A stretch of DNA of 64,000 nt, taken from the NCBI RefSeq assembly GCF_030373545.1, contig NZ_JAUDCO010000003.1:211875-275874 (forward strand), in the 5' to 3' direction. Position numbers and translations under genes: made by a program. This document shows positions 38,242 to 45,601 of this stretch, in pieces. The DNA comes from Collinsella tanakaei. Its GTDB lineage: Bacteria; Actinomycetota; Coriobacteriia; Coriobacteriales; Coriobacteriaceae. The notes beneath the pieces are model-generated. The model saw only the letters and a program-made list of their open reading frames with translations, made no database searches and was not told the DNA's origin. Every line of letters starts with the position of its first letter. The first letter of the stretch is position 1.

Positions 38242-38376
38242 CCCCCGTTTAGGGGACGGTTTTTCGGACTACCGATGTGTAGCCATCTAAATCGCACCTC
38301 TTCTACCTGCGCGTTCTCTCCACAAGAGAGGGCACCTATCCGACGATCGCCCCCAAATCCGTCCCCTAAACGCCAT
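38242..38376. repeat. 135-bp inverted-repeat element, copy 2
   Basis: Terminal arms 38246-38259 and 38359-38372 are exact 14-bp complements (CGTTTAGGGGACGG), with a few mismatches further in and out. GTGTA lies at offset 35 and TACCTGC at offset 62, as in copies 1 and 3. It sits just downstream of the flavoprotein gene and 70 bases from the L31 terminator. Confidence 0.8.
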
Positions 38377-38443
38377 TTCAGTCCGCAGCGGGCGGCTCCC
38401 TTGGAGCGAGACAGCCCGAACGGTTTCGCCGCGGGGTTTTCAC

Positions 38444-38479
38444 GAAAAAACGGGGATCCGCGATGGCGGAGCCCCGTTT
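38444..38479 (-). terminator. Rho-independent terminator of rpmE
   Basis: On the minus strand CGGGG and GCGGA blocks form an interrupted stem (38451-38461 with 38466-38476, one mismatch), followed by TTTTTTC. It lies about 27 bases after the rpmE stop. Confidence 0.85.
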
Positions 38480-38505
38480 CGTTCCCGATGGGATGGGTGC
38501 GCGAG

Positions 38506-38946
38506 TTACTCGGCAGCGGCCTCGGTGGCCTCGGCCTCAGCGGCGACCTCAGCCTCGGCGGCAGGAGCCTCCTCGGCAGCGGGGGCCTTGGCGGCCTCAG
38601 CGGCGGCCTTCTTCTCGAACTCGGCGGCACGCTTGGCCTTGGCAGCGGCCTTGGCCTCACGCTCGGCGGCACGCTTAGCGGCCTCCTCCTCGGCCTTCTT
38701 GGCGCGCTCGGCCTTCTTGGCGGCCTCGCGCTCGAGAGCGGCCTGGGCGGCACCGCCGAACTTGTCGGCGAAGCGCTGGACGCGTCCACCGGTGTCGACG
38801 AACTTCTGCTGGCCGGTGTAGAACGGGTGGCACTCGTTGCAAAGCTCGACCTGGATCTCGGGCTTGGTGGCGCGAGTCTTGAAGGTGTTGCCGCAGCTGC
38901 AGCGCACCGTGCACTCGACGTACTCGGGATGGATTCCGGACTTCAT
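38506..38946 (-). CDS. rpmE: 50S ribosomal protein L31 with long C-terminal tail
   Basis: A 146-residue protein starting at the ATG at 38946 ([20 protein letters not shown]), with GAGGAG upstream. The zinc-binding Cys set C16-x-C18 and C36-x2-C39 is intact. The L31 core ends near residue 75. The remaining 70 residues are an Ala/Glu/Lys-rich helix-forming tail ending [10 protein letters not shown] normal L31 is about 70 residues, so the protein is roughly twice the usual length. L31 bridges the ribosomal subunits and binds 5S rRNA. The tail may be a coiled coil exposed from the ribosome. Confidence 0.93.
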   Translation of the reverse strand: MKSGIHPEYVECTVRCSCGNTFKTRATKPEIQVELCNECHPFYTGQQKFVDTGGRVQRFADKFGGAAQAALEREAAKKAERAKKAEEEAAKRAAEREAKAAAKAKRAAEFEKKAAAEAAKAPAAEEAPAAEAEVAAEAEATEAAAE

Positions 38947-39131
38947 GGCAGGGCTCCTCTTCTTCGTTGCCCTGGTTACCAATCAGGGCATAAGGGGTGT
39001 CTTGGTTTCCGACCAAGACAAAACAGCCTGCCTAGAATAGCACAGGTGCGAGCGTGCCACAAAAGGTTCACGCGCTCACCATGTCCCGGTTTTCTCCCGT
39101 CCCCACAGGGGACACGCCGTGCCAAGGTCGC

Positions 39132-39137
39132 TACAAT
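39132..39137 (+). promoter_or_regulatory. -10 box of the ACT-protein operon
   Basis: TACAAT (39132-39137) lies 17 bases after GGGACA (39109-39114), a moderate -35 match, and about 37 bases upstream of the ACT-protein start. It probably drives the ACT protein and phosphatase genes. Confidence 0.55.
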
Positions 39138-39174
39138 AGTGCGAGCATCCACCCATCGCATGAAAGGCCCGCCC

Positions 39175-39462
39175 ATGGCACAGACCGCATCCAACCGCAT
39201 CGTCATCACCGTGCTCGGCAAGAACCGTCCGGGCATCGTCGCCGGCGTCACCCGCGTGCTCGGCGAGGCGAACGTCGACATCCGCGACATCACGCAGAGC
39301 ATCCTGGACGACATCTTCACCATGACGATGCTCGCCGACATCTCCGCCTCCAAGCTCGACTTCCACGAGCTGCAGGGCGCCCTCAGCGAGGCGGGCGAGC
39401 TGGCCGGCGTGACCGTCACCGTGCAGCGCGAGGACGTCTTCAACTTCATGTACCGCCTGTAA
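39175..39462 (+). CDS. ACT domain-containing protein (UPF0237)
   Basis: A 95-residue protein (MAQTASNRIVITVLGKNRPG). It is essentially one ACT domain: VITVLGKNRPGIVAGVTRVL, then GEANVDIRDITQSILDDIFT and TVTVQREDVFNFMYRL. ACT domains bind amino acids or other small ligands to regulate enzymes. The UPF0237 family is usually next to a PFL-like UPF0210 gene, which is not the case here; instead a HAD phosphatase follows 24 bases downstream. No clear upstream ribosome-binding site is visible apart from GAAAGG. Confidence 0.9.
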   Translation: MAQTASNRIVITVLGKNRPGIVAGVTRVLGEANVDIRDITQSILDDIFTMTMLADISASKLDFHELQGALSEAGELAGVTVTVQREDVFNFMYRL

Positions 39463-39486
39463 GGTACAGCTGCGGAAAGGACTCCC

Positions 39487-40338
39487 ATGATCGTATTCTC
39501 GGACATGGACGGAACGTTCCTCACCACCGACAAGCGGGTGAGCGAGCGCTCCCTGGCGGCGCTCGACGCGATGGCCGCGCACGGGGTCGAGTTCATCCCC
39601 TGCACGGGCCGCGCCCTCGTCGGCATCCCGCAGGAGGTCCTCGCGCATCCCTGCGTGCACTACGCAATCAGTTCCAACGGCGCCGTCGTCAGCCGCATCG
39701 ACCCCTGCAATCGCACGGCCGACGGCGCGCAGACGATGCGCAACGTGCCGCTCTCGCGCGATAAGGCCCTCGAGGTCCTGGATATCGCCCGCAGCCACGA
39801 CGTCACCTTCGACATCTTTGCCGACGGCCACAGCTATCTGCGCCGCGATCTGTACGATCGGCTCGCCGAGTTCGTGCCCGGCGACCCCGGCACGCTCGAC
39901 TCGATCCGCTGGAACCGCACGCCGGTCGACGAGGAGCCCGAGCAAACGCTCGCGCGCATCCATACCCTCGAGCGCCTCGCCATGTACTGGCACGACCCGC
40001 ACGACCGCGACGAGATCCTGAACGCGCTCAGCCGGGTTGGCGGCATCGCCGTCACGCGCTCCTTCCCCATGAACATCGAGGTCATGGATGGGAACGCCTC
40101 CAAGGGCGCCTCCATGTCCTGGCTCGTCGCCGAGCTCGGCGGCACGCTCGCCGACACGATCGCTTTCGGCGACAACTTCAACGACATCGAGATGTTGCAG
40201 GCAGCAGGGCTCGGCGTGGCCGTCGCCAACGCGGAGGACGAGGTCCGCGCCGCCGCCGATATCGTCGCGGCCTCCAACGACGAGGACGGCGTGGCGCGCA
40301 CGATCATCGAGCGCTTGAGCGCCGAGGCGAGCGCGTAA
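39487..40338 (+). CDS. Cof-type HAD-IIB family hydrolase
   Basis: A 283-residue protein with GGAAAGGA upstream. HAD motif I is SDMDGTF (catalytic D6 and D8), motif II is CTGRA, the motif III lysine lies in DGNASKGASMSWL, and motif IV is AFGDNFNDIEML. The type IIB cap lies between motifs II and III. Cof proteins dephosphorylate sugar phosphates or other small phosphorylated metabolites, and the real substrate is not predictable. It follows the ACT gene in one transcript and ends at the terminator at 40376. Confidence 0.92.
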   Translation: MIVFSDMDGTFLTTDKRVSERSLAALDAMAAHGVEFIPCTGRALVGIPQEVLAHPCVHYAISSNGAVVSRIDPCNRTADGAQTMRNVPLSRDKALEVLDIARSHDVTFDIFADGHSYLRRDLYDRLAEFVPGDPGTLDSIRWNRTPVDEEPEQTLARIHTLERLAMYWHDPHDRDEILNALSRVGGIAVTRSFPMNIEVMDGNASKGASMSWLVAELGGTLADTIAFGDNFNDIEMLQAAGLGVAVANAEDEVRAAADIVAASNDEDGVARTIIERLSAEASA

Positions 40339-40375
40339 GGCCGCACCCGCACAGCAGTCCATCAGGCAGAACCGT

Positions 40376-40415
40376 CCGCCCGCGCCGCTTGATCGGCGCG
40401 GGCGGCGCGCGTTTT
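40376..40415. terminator. Terminator-like hairpin between convergent genes
   Basis: CCGCCCGCGCCG (40376-40387) and its exact complement (40394-40405) enclose CTTGAT. A TTTT run follows on the plus strand at 40412. It serves the phosphatase gene and probably the convergent dehydrogenase gene. Confidence 0.8.
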
Positions 40416-40435
40416 AACCGAGAAGAACGTTGTCC

Positions 40436-41500
40436 TTATCTGCCGTCCATGATGACGGCGGTGCGGTAGCCGCCGGGCTGCACGGCGTGCTCGAAGGCCG
40501 CCGTGATGTCGTCGAACGCGAAGCGGGCGGAGACGAGCGGCGAGACGTCGATGATCTTCTCGCCCAAGAGGCGGCAGGACTCCTTGAAGTCGACGTAGTC
40601 GGCCATGAGCGTGCCGTAAAGCTCCATCTTGCCGTAGTGGATCTTGTTCACGTCCACGCCGACCTCCGGCGCCGGATAGCCCGCCGCGAAGAAGAGCACC
40701 TTGCCGTGGAACTTCTTGAGCATTCCGAACGCCTGCTGGTTGGCGACCGTGAGGCCCACGGCGACCACGACGCTGTCGGCGCCGCGCCCGCCGGTGCGAC
40801 GGCGAACCTCCTCGACGGCGTCGCAGGTCGAGCCGTCGACGACCTCGAGGCCGAGCTGCTCGGCAACGCGGACCTTGTCCGGCATGACCTCCGTGACGAT
40901 GACGCGGGCGCCGCTGCGCGCCGCCACGAGCGCATTCAGCACGCCCATGGTGCCCGCACCGATGACGACGACGGTCTCGCCCTCGTGCGGATCGATCTTG
41001 CGCAGACCGTTCACGACCGTGGCGAGCGGCTCCAGAAAGCCCGCCTCGGGCGCCGGGATGCGCCGCGCGAATTTGTAGATGGACTCCTGCGACTGCACGA
41101 CGTACTCGGCGCAGCCCTCGTAGCGGCCGTAATAGCCGTCGGCCCACTGTGTGTCGTAGGACTTCACGCCGGGCGCCTCCGAGGTGCGCCCGTCGCGCGC
41201 CTCGTCGGAATACGGGTCGTACTCGTGGCTGCCGCCCACGAAGTCGCCGGGCTCAAGGCCGCGCACGGCCTCGCCCACCTGCAGGACCTCGCCCGCCCAC
41301 TCGTGACCGAACGTCATGGGCAGCGGGCGGTTCGTGCGCGCGCCGCTCCACAGGCCGAACTCCGAGGTGCACAAGTTGCATGACTCGATCTTGACGAGGA
41401 CGTCGTGGGGCGCGAGGTCGCGCAGCTTACGGGTCACGATCTGGGCATCGCGCACGCCCGCGATGATGGCGGCACGGGTTTCGGAGACGATAGGTTTCAT
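40436..41500 (-). CDS. Zinc-dependent alcohol dehydrogenase-like oxidoreductase
   Basis: A 354-residue protein starting at the ATG at 41500 (MKPIVSETRAAIIAGVRDAQ), with AAAGGAG upstream. The catalytic zinc region shows SCNLCTSEFGLW and GHEWAGEVL. The NAD(P)-binding Rossmann site is VVIGAGTMGVLNALVAARSG. The four-Cys structural-zinc loop typical of many family members is missing. It belongs to the medium-chain dehydrogenase/reductase superfamily, threonine/sorbitol/galactitol-dehydrogenase-like group. The substrate is unknown and there are no sugar genes nearby to suggest one. Confidence 0.85.
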   Translation of the reverse strand: MKPIVSETRAAIIAGVRDAQIVTRKLRDLAPHDVLVKIESCNLCTSEFGLWSGARTNRPLPMTFGHEWAGEVLQVGEAVRGLEPGDFVGGSHEYDPYSDEARDGRTSEAPGVKSYDTQWADGYYGRYEGCAEYVVQSQESIYKFARRIPAPEAGFLEPLATVVNGLRKIDPHEGETVVVIGAGTMGVLNALVAARSGARVIVTEVMPDKVRVAEQLGLEVVDGSTCDAVEEVRRRTGGRGADSVVVAVGLTVANQQAFGMLKKFHGKVLFFAAGYPAPEVGVDVNKIHYGKMELYGTLMADYVDFKESCRLLGEKIIDVSPLVSARFAFDDITAAFEHAVQPGGYRTAVIMDGR

Positions 41501-41733
41501 GGATGCTCCTTTCCGGCGCCATGACCGGCGCCCCGATTGCCTCGATTCCTGCAGCGCGGTGGCGGCGTTGGCCGCAGCCCCGCCCGACGCGTAGCTCCAG
41601 ATATTCACCAGCAGTATCTATATACATCTTAGAACTCGGCAGCCGAGCTGCAGGCGCGCGGCAAAGCCGCAGGCGTCCGCATTCTGCAGGCTTGCGGCAC
41701 ATCTCGCCCGCCGAAACACGCTCAAAACCGATA
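41501..41733. other. Intergenic region without a recognised gene
   Basis: I see no gene. The stretch holds the upstream region of the dehydrogenase gene, then A/T-richer DNA around 41610-41640 that may contain its promoter (TATAT-containing). The 135-bp element copy 3 follows directly. Confidence 0.45.
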
Positions 41734-41868
41734 CCCCCGTTTAGAAGACGGTTTTGCGGCGGGATCCCGAGTAGACCCAATTCGCACACCGCGTTTACCT
41801 GCGGGTTTTACGGGGCGAGGACGCCATCCACTCGAGGGGTCCCTCCAAAACCGTCTTCTAAACGGGGG
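41734..41868. repeat. 135-bp inverted-repeat element, copy 3
   Basis: Terminal arms 41734-41756 and 41846-41868 are exact 23-bp complements, CCCCCGTTTAGAAGACGGTT... . Compared with copies 1 and 2 the arm has GAAGACGG in place of GGGGACGG, and the other arm carries the matching change. GAGTA is at offset 35 and TACCTGC at offset 62, as in the others. It lies between the dehydrogenase gene and the tyrS terminator. Confidence 0.87.
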
Positions 41869-41909
41869 CATGGGAAATCGAGGGGTCAAACGGGGCCCCA
41901 AGCGTCAAA

Positions 41910-41943
41910 AAGGGCCACCGGGGCGAATGCCCCGGCGGCCCTT
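41910..41943 (-). terminator. Rho-independent terminator of tyrS
   Basis: A 15-bp stem (41910-41924 with 41929-41943, one mismatch) with a GAAT loop is followed by a TTTTT run on the minus strand, 25 bases after the tyrS stop. Confidence 0.9.
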
Positions 41944-41968
41944 CCGAGCTACTCGTCTGCTGAATACG

Positions 41969-43183
41969 CTACTTGAGGCGCGCGTACTTGCGCTTGCCCA
42001 CCTGCAGCACCGCGCCCGCGTGCAGCAGGGCGGGGTCGACGTTGTAGCTCTTGGGAGCCACCGGCTGCTGGTCGATCTTCACGCCGCCGCCGTCGATGAG
42101 ACGGCGTGCCTCGCCGGCCGACGGGGCGAGCCCGGCCTCCTTGAGCACGCCGGCGAGGTACACGAGACCCTCGTCGTTGGGCGTCAGGTCGACCTCGACC
42201 TCGGCGATGTCTTCGGGCAGCTGCGACTGCTTGAACACGCGGTCGAAGGCCGCCTCGGCCTCCTCGCCCGCGCCGGCGCCGTGGTAGGTGTCGCACAGGT
42301 CGCGGCCGAGCGCGCGCTTGAGCTCGTAGGGGTCGGCGGAGCCGTCGGCCAGCGCGGCCTCGATGGCGTCGACCTCGTCGGGCGTCTTGGAGCTCGCCAG
42401 GCGGTAGTACTTCCCGATCATCTCGTCCGGGATGGACATCGTCTTGCCGAACATGTCGGCCGGTTCGTCGGTCAGGCCGATGTAGTTGCCGTAGCTCTTG
42501 GACATCTTGCGGACGCCGTCGGTGCCCTCGAGCAGCGGCATGGTAAGCGCCACCTGGGGCTCCATGCCCATCTTCTCCATGAGCTCGCGACCGGCGAGCA
42601 GGTTGAACAGCTGGTCGGTGCCGCCCATCTCGACGTCGGCGTCGATCTTGACCGAGTCGAACGCCTGCATCACGGGATAGAGGAACTCGTGCAGGGCGAT
42701 CGGCGTCTGGCTCTGGTAGCGCTTGGTGAAGTCGTCGCGCTCGAGGATGCGGGCGACGGTGAACTTGGAGCACAGCTCGAGCATGCCCTTGAGGTCGAGC
42801 GACAAGATCCAGTCGCCGTTGTGGACGATGGTCGTCTTCTCGGGGTCGAGGATCTTCATGGCCTGCGACACGTAGGTGGCGGCGTTGGCCTCGACCTGCT
42901 CCTGGCTGAGCTGCGGACGCGTCGAGTTCTTGCCCGACGGATCGCCGATCATGGCGGTGCCGTTGCCGATGATCAGGGTCACCTTGTGACCCAGATCCTG
43001 GAACTGACGCATCTTGCGCAGCGGCACGGCATGGCCGAGGTGCAGATCGGGGCTCGTGGGGTCGACGCCCAGCTTGATGTTTAGCGGCACACCGCGCTCG
43101 AGCTTCTTCTTCAGGTCGGACTCGGGCACGATCTGGGCCGCGCCCGAGGTGATGATGCGCATCTGCTCGTCGACAGGCAGCAT
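41969..43183 (-). CDS. tyrS: Tyrosine-tRNA ligase
   Basis: A 404-residue protein from the ATG at 43183, with GAGGAGG eight bases upstream; an ATG seven codons earlier (43204) is also possible. The class I synthetase signatures are DLHLGHAVPLRKM (H-L-G-H) and VRKMSKSYGNYI (KMSKS). GVDPTSPD and GGTDQLFNLLAGREL are further family landmarks. The last 80 residues form an S4-like RNA-binding domain (AGEARRLIDGGGVKIDQQPV). It attaches tyrosine to tRNA-Tyr in the cytoplasm. A GC-rich hairpin (43209-43251) occurs in the short leader upstream. Confidence 0.96.
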   Translation of the reverse strand: MLPVDEQMRIITSGAAQIVPESDLKKKLERGVPLNIKLGVDPTSPDLHLGHAVPLRKMRQFQDLGHKVTLIIGNGTAMIGDPSGKNSTRPQLSQEQVEANAATYVSQAMKILDPEKTTIVHNGDWILSLDLKGMLELCSKFTVARILERDDFTKRYQSQTPIALHEFLYPVMQAFDSVKIDADVEMGGTDQLFNLLAGRELMEKMGMEPQVALTMPLLEGTDGVRKMSKSYGNYIGLTDEPADMFGKTMSIPDEMIGKYYRLASSKTPDEVDAIEAALADGSADPYELKRALGRDLCDTYHGAGAGEEAEAAFDRVFKQSQLPEDIAEVEVDLTPNDEGLVYLAGVLKEAGLAPSAGEARRLIDGGGVKIDQQPVAPKSYNVDPALLHAGAVLQVGKRKYARLK

Positions 43184-43208
43184 ATCAGCATCCTCCTCGC
43201 GCATAGAT

Positions 43209-43251
43209 AGCACCCTCGCCCCTTCGGCGCCGGTGCGGCGAGGGCGGTGCT
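43209..43251 (-). promoter_or_regulatory. Leader hairpin upstream of tyrS
   Basis: On the minus strand AGCACCGCCCTCGCC pairs, with one bulge, with GGCGAGGGTGCT around a 16-base loop. A -10-like TACAAT (43271-43276 complement) lies just upstream, so the hairpin would be near the 5' end of the transcript. It contains the GAGGG that could serve the upstream ATG at 43204. Confidence 0.45.
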
Positions 43252-43374
43252 GGGTTTCGTAAACCGGACCATTGTAGCCGAGTTGCAGATGCAGCGCGCG
43301 CGGAAAAGCAGACCAGACGAAACGGGCACGGACGTGCGGCTCGCAGGCGACACGGACCCGCGGCGGCACCTTAT

Positions 43375-45417
43375 CTACACTATGATCGCCGCGATCCCCG
43401 CACGGATCAGGGCGTCCAGCTCGGGGGTGCGATCGAGCGCAGCGTCGTTGAAGATACGCGTGCGGCCGAGGGCATCGACGGCCACCGGCAGGCACGCGCC
43501 GGATGCCTCCACCAAGAAGCGGTCGGCCCGACGGCGGGCGCAATGCGCATGATCGCCGTCACAGGGCCCTTCGGCCAGCAGCAGGCAGTGCTCGCAAACC
43601 ATCAGCTGCGCGTCCCCTCCGGCCGCGACGCCGACCGATCCGGCCGGAGCGGCATGCACCACGCGCTCGATTTCCGATGCGGAAAGCTCGTCGGGAAGCC
43701 AGACGCGCCGCGCCCCGATGCCGACCAGCCACAGAACCGTCTCGGCGTTCGTCGCCGAGAGGGGCGCCGCGGCGTCGAAGGGCACGCCCGCCGCACGGGC
43801 GACATCGAGCTGACCCAGGTTGCGGCAGACAACGGCATCGGCGCGCTCGCAGAGCCGACGCACACGCGGCAGGTCAGCGGCGCGGCAGACCTCGTCGAGC
43901 ACAACGGTCAGCCGGGGCAGCAGCTCCTCCCAGGCGGGGTCGTCGGGCAGCCGCCACGCGCAGACGGCGACCTCGTGCACATCCGCGTCGTCAAGAGCGG
44001 CAATCGCCTCGGCAGGCGACGCCACGAGCCGAACGGTGCGCAGCACAGGCACCGGCTGCACCACCGCAGCCCCGACGGGCTCGGCGACGGCCGCCGGAGC
44101 ATCGCGGCGGTCCCCCTCGACGCGCTCGGACGGCACAGGCACCGCATCGAAGCGCGCCCGCATCGCATCGACGGCGGCCGCCGCGTCCGCGAGCGCGTGG
44201 GCGCTCGCGGTCAGGTGGACCGGGCTGCCCACGCCGACGCGCCGCTTGCACCGCACCCGGATGCGCTCGCCGGCGACGCCGTCGACCTCGCAGGTCACCA
44301 GCGGGCAGCGGGCGGGCACATCGGCGGGGGCGTCCGCGGGAAGCACGGTCCTGATCTCGAGCGTGTCGCCCGCCTCGACGGGGGCGTCCAGCGCGACGAC
44401 GACCTCGTGATGACCGCGCTCCACGACCGTCCCCACGCGAACGCCCTGGTTGATGGCGCGCTGCGGGCTCATGAGCTCGGAGCCCGATCTCCCGCGCAGA
44501 TACGCGTCGGTGAAGCCGCGGTTGAACGAGCGGCCGAGGCGGAACTCGAGGTCATCCAGGGCGGCAGTGTCAAGCGAAGCCGGGCCGCCCGCCCCGTTCC
44601 CCCCGCCCGCGAGCGCATCGAGCGCCTCGCGGTAGGCGCGCACCACGTTGTACACGTAGTCCGGGTTCTTCATGCGCCCCTCGATCTTGAGGGCCGCCAC
44701 GCCCGCGTCGACAAGTTCGGCAAGATGGCGCACGGAGAGGTAGTCGCGCGGGCACAGCAGCCGGTCGCCGCCGGCGGCGTCGACGCGCCGCCCGCCCCCG
44801 TCTTCGAGCGCGTAGGCAAGCCGGCAGGGCTGCGTGCAGTCTCCGCGGTTGGCGGAGCGTCCGCGGCGCAGCGCCGAGAACGCGCAGGCGCCCGCATAGC
44901 AGATGCAGATGGCGCCGTGGCAGAAGGCCTCGATGGGCACGCCCGTGGCGGCAAGGCGCGCGATCTCGTCCACCGACAGCTCGCGGGCGCAGGTCACGCG
45001 CGCGGCCCCCAGCTCGCGCACCGCAAGCTCGACAGCCTCGGCAGACATCGCGCCCGCCTGGGTCGACAGGTGAATCTCCAGGTCGGGCAGGGCGCGCCCG
45101 AGCAGCCGCGCGAAGCCGGCGTCGGCCACGATCAGCGCGTCGGCCCCGGCTCGGTATGCCGCGCGCGCAAGCGCCAGGGCGTCGTCGAGCTCGCCTTCGC
45201 GCAGATACACGTTCTCGGTCACATACACCCGCGCGCCGCGTTCGTGCGCCAGCGCGCACGCGCGCGCAAAGTCATCGAGTTCGATGTCGGGCGCACTCGC
45301 CCGCGCGTTGAAGGACCCCAGCCCGATGTAGACGGCATCCGCCCCCGCCGCCAGCGCGGCGAGCAGGGCCTTAAGCGAGCCGGCGGGCGCCAAAAGCTCA
45401 GGTAGCGATCGTTTCAT
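43375..45417 (-). CDS. U32 family peptidase
   Basis: A 680-residue protein starting MKRSLPELLAPAGSLKALLA at 45417; the frame extends further but has no better start. The U32 core has ADAVYIGLGSFNARASAPDI, FCHGAICICYAGACAFSALR and RGDCTQPCRLAYAL. The four Cys in this last segment are the Fe-S ligands found in U32 proteins. KIEGRMKNPDYVYNVVRAYR is another landmark. The C-terminal 280 residues form the second U32-linked domain (DUF3656-like), as in RlhA and YhbU-type proteins. Members are involved in rRNA/tRNA hydroxylation and in collagenase-like activity. The role here is probably RNA modification rather than proteolysis. It is divergent from the PBP gene. Confidence 0.88.
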   Translation of the reverse strand: MKRSLPELLAPAGSLKALLAALAAGADAVYIGLGSFNARASAPDIELDDFARACALAHERGARVYVTENVYLREGELDDALALARAAYRAGADALIVADAGFARLLGRALPDLEIHLSTQAGAMSAEAVELAVRELGAARVTCARELSVDEIARLAATGVPIEAFCHGAICICYAGACAFSALRRGRSANRGDCTQPCRLAYALEDGGGRRVDAAGGDRLLCPRDYLSVRHLAELVDAGVAALKIEGRMKNPDYVYNVVRAYREALDALAGGGNGAGGPASLDTAALDDLEFRLGRSFNRGFTDAYLRGRSGSELMSPQRAINQGVRVGTVVERGHHEVVVALDAPVEAGDTLEIRTVLPADAPADVPARCPLVTCEVDGVAGERIRVRCKRRVGVGSPVHLTASAHALADAAAAVDAMRARFDAVPVPSERVEGDRRDAPAAVAEPVGAAVVQPVPVLRTVRLVASPAEAIAALDDADVHEVAVCAWRLPDDPAWEELLPRLTVVLDEVCRAADLPRVRRLCERADAVVCRNLGQLDVARAAGVPFDAAAPLSATNAETVLWLVGIGARRVWLPDELSASEIERVVHAAPAGSVGVAAGGDAQLMVCEHCLLLAEGPCDGDHAHCARRRADRFLVEASGACLPVAVDALGRTRIFNDAALDRTPELDALIRAGIAAIIV

Positions 45418-45601
45418 ATCGTGCGGTCCCCCAACGTGTGCAGAAGCACACAGGTATGCAGTCGGTCTGGAATTTGCTACCGCACAGGATACATGAGCTG
45501 CGCGGCCCGCGTGTTGCGGTAATGTGTCATCATCTATGTTCATGGGTTTCAAGCCGACGGCATGCGGCCGCCGGCACGCAATCTCAGTTGGAGGTCAAGC
45601 C

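Noticed and set aside
43205..43375. T-box riboswitch upstream of tyrS
   Set aside because: The leader from the likely promoter is only about 80 bases, and I see neither the T-box sequence nor a specifier loop arrangement.
43543..45405. 620-residue plus-strand open frame opposite the U32 peptidase
   Set aside because: Shadow frame without signals; the U32 Cys motif and core are clear on the other strand.
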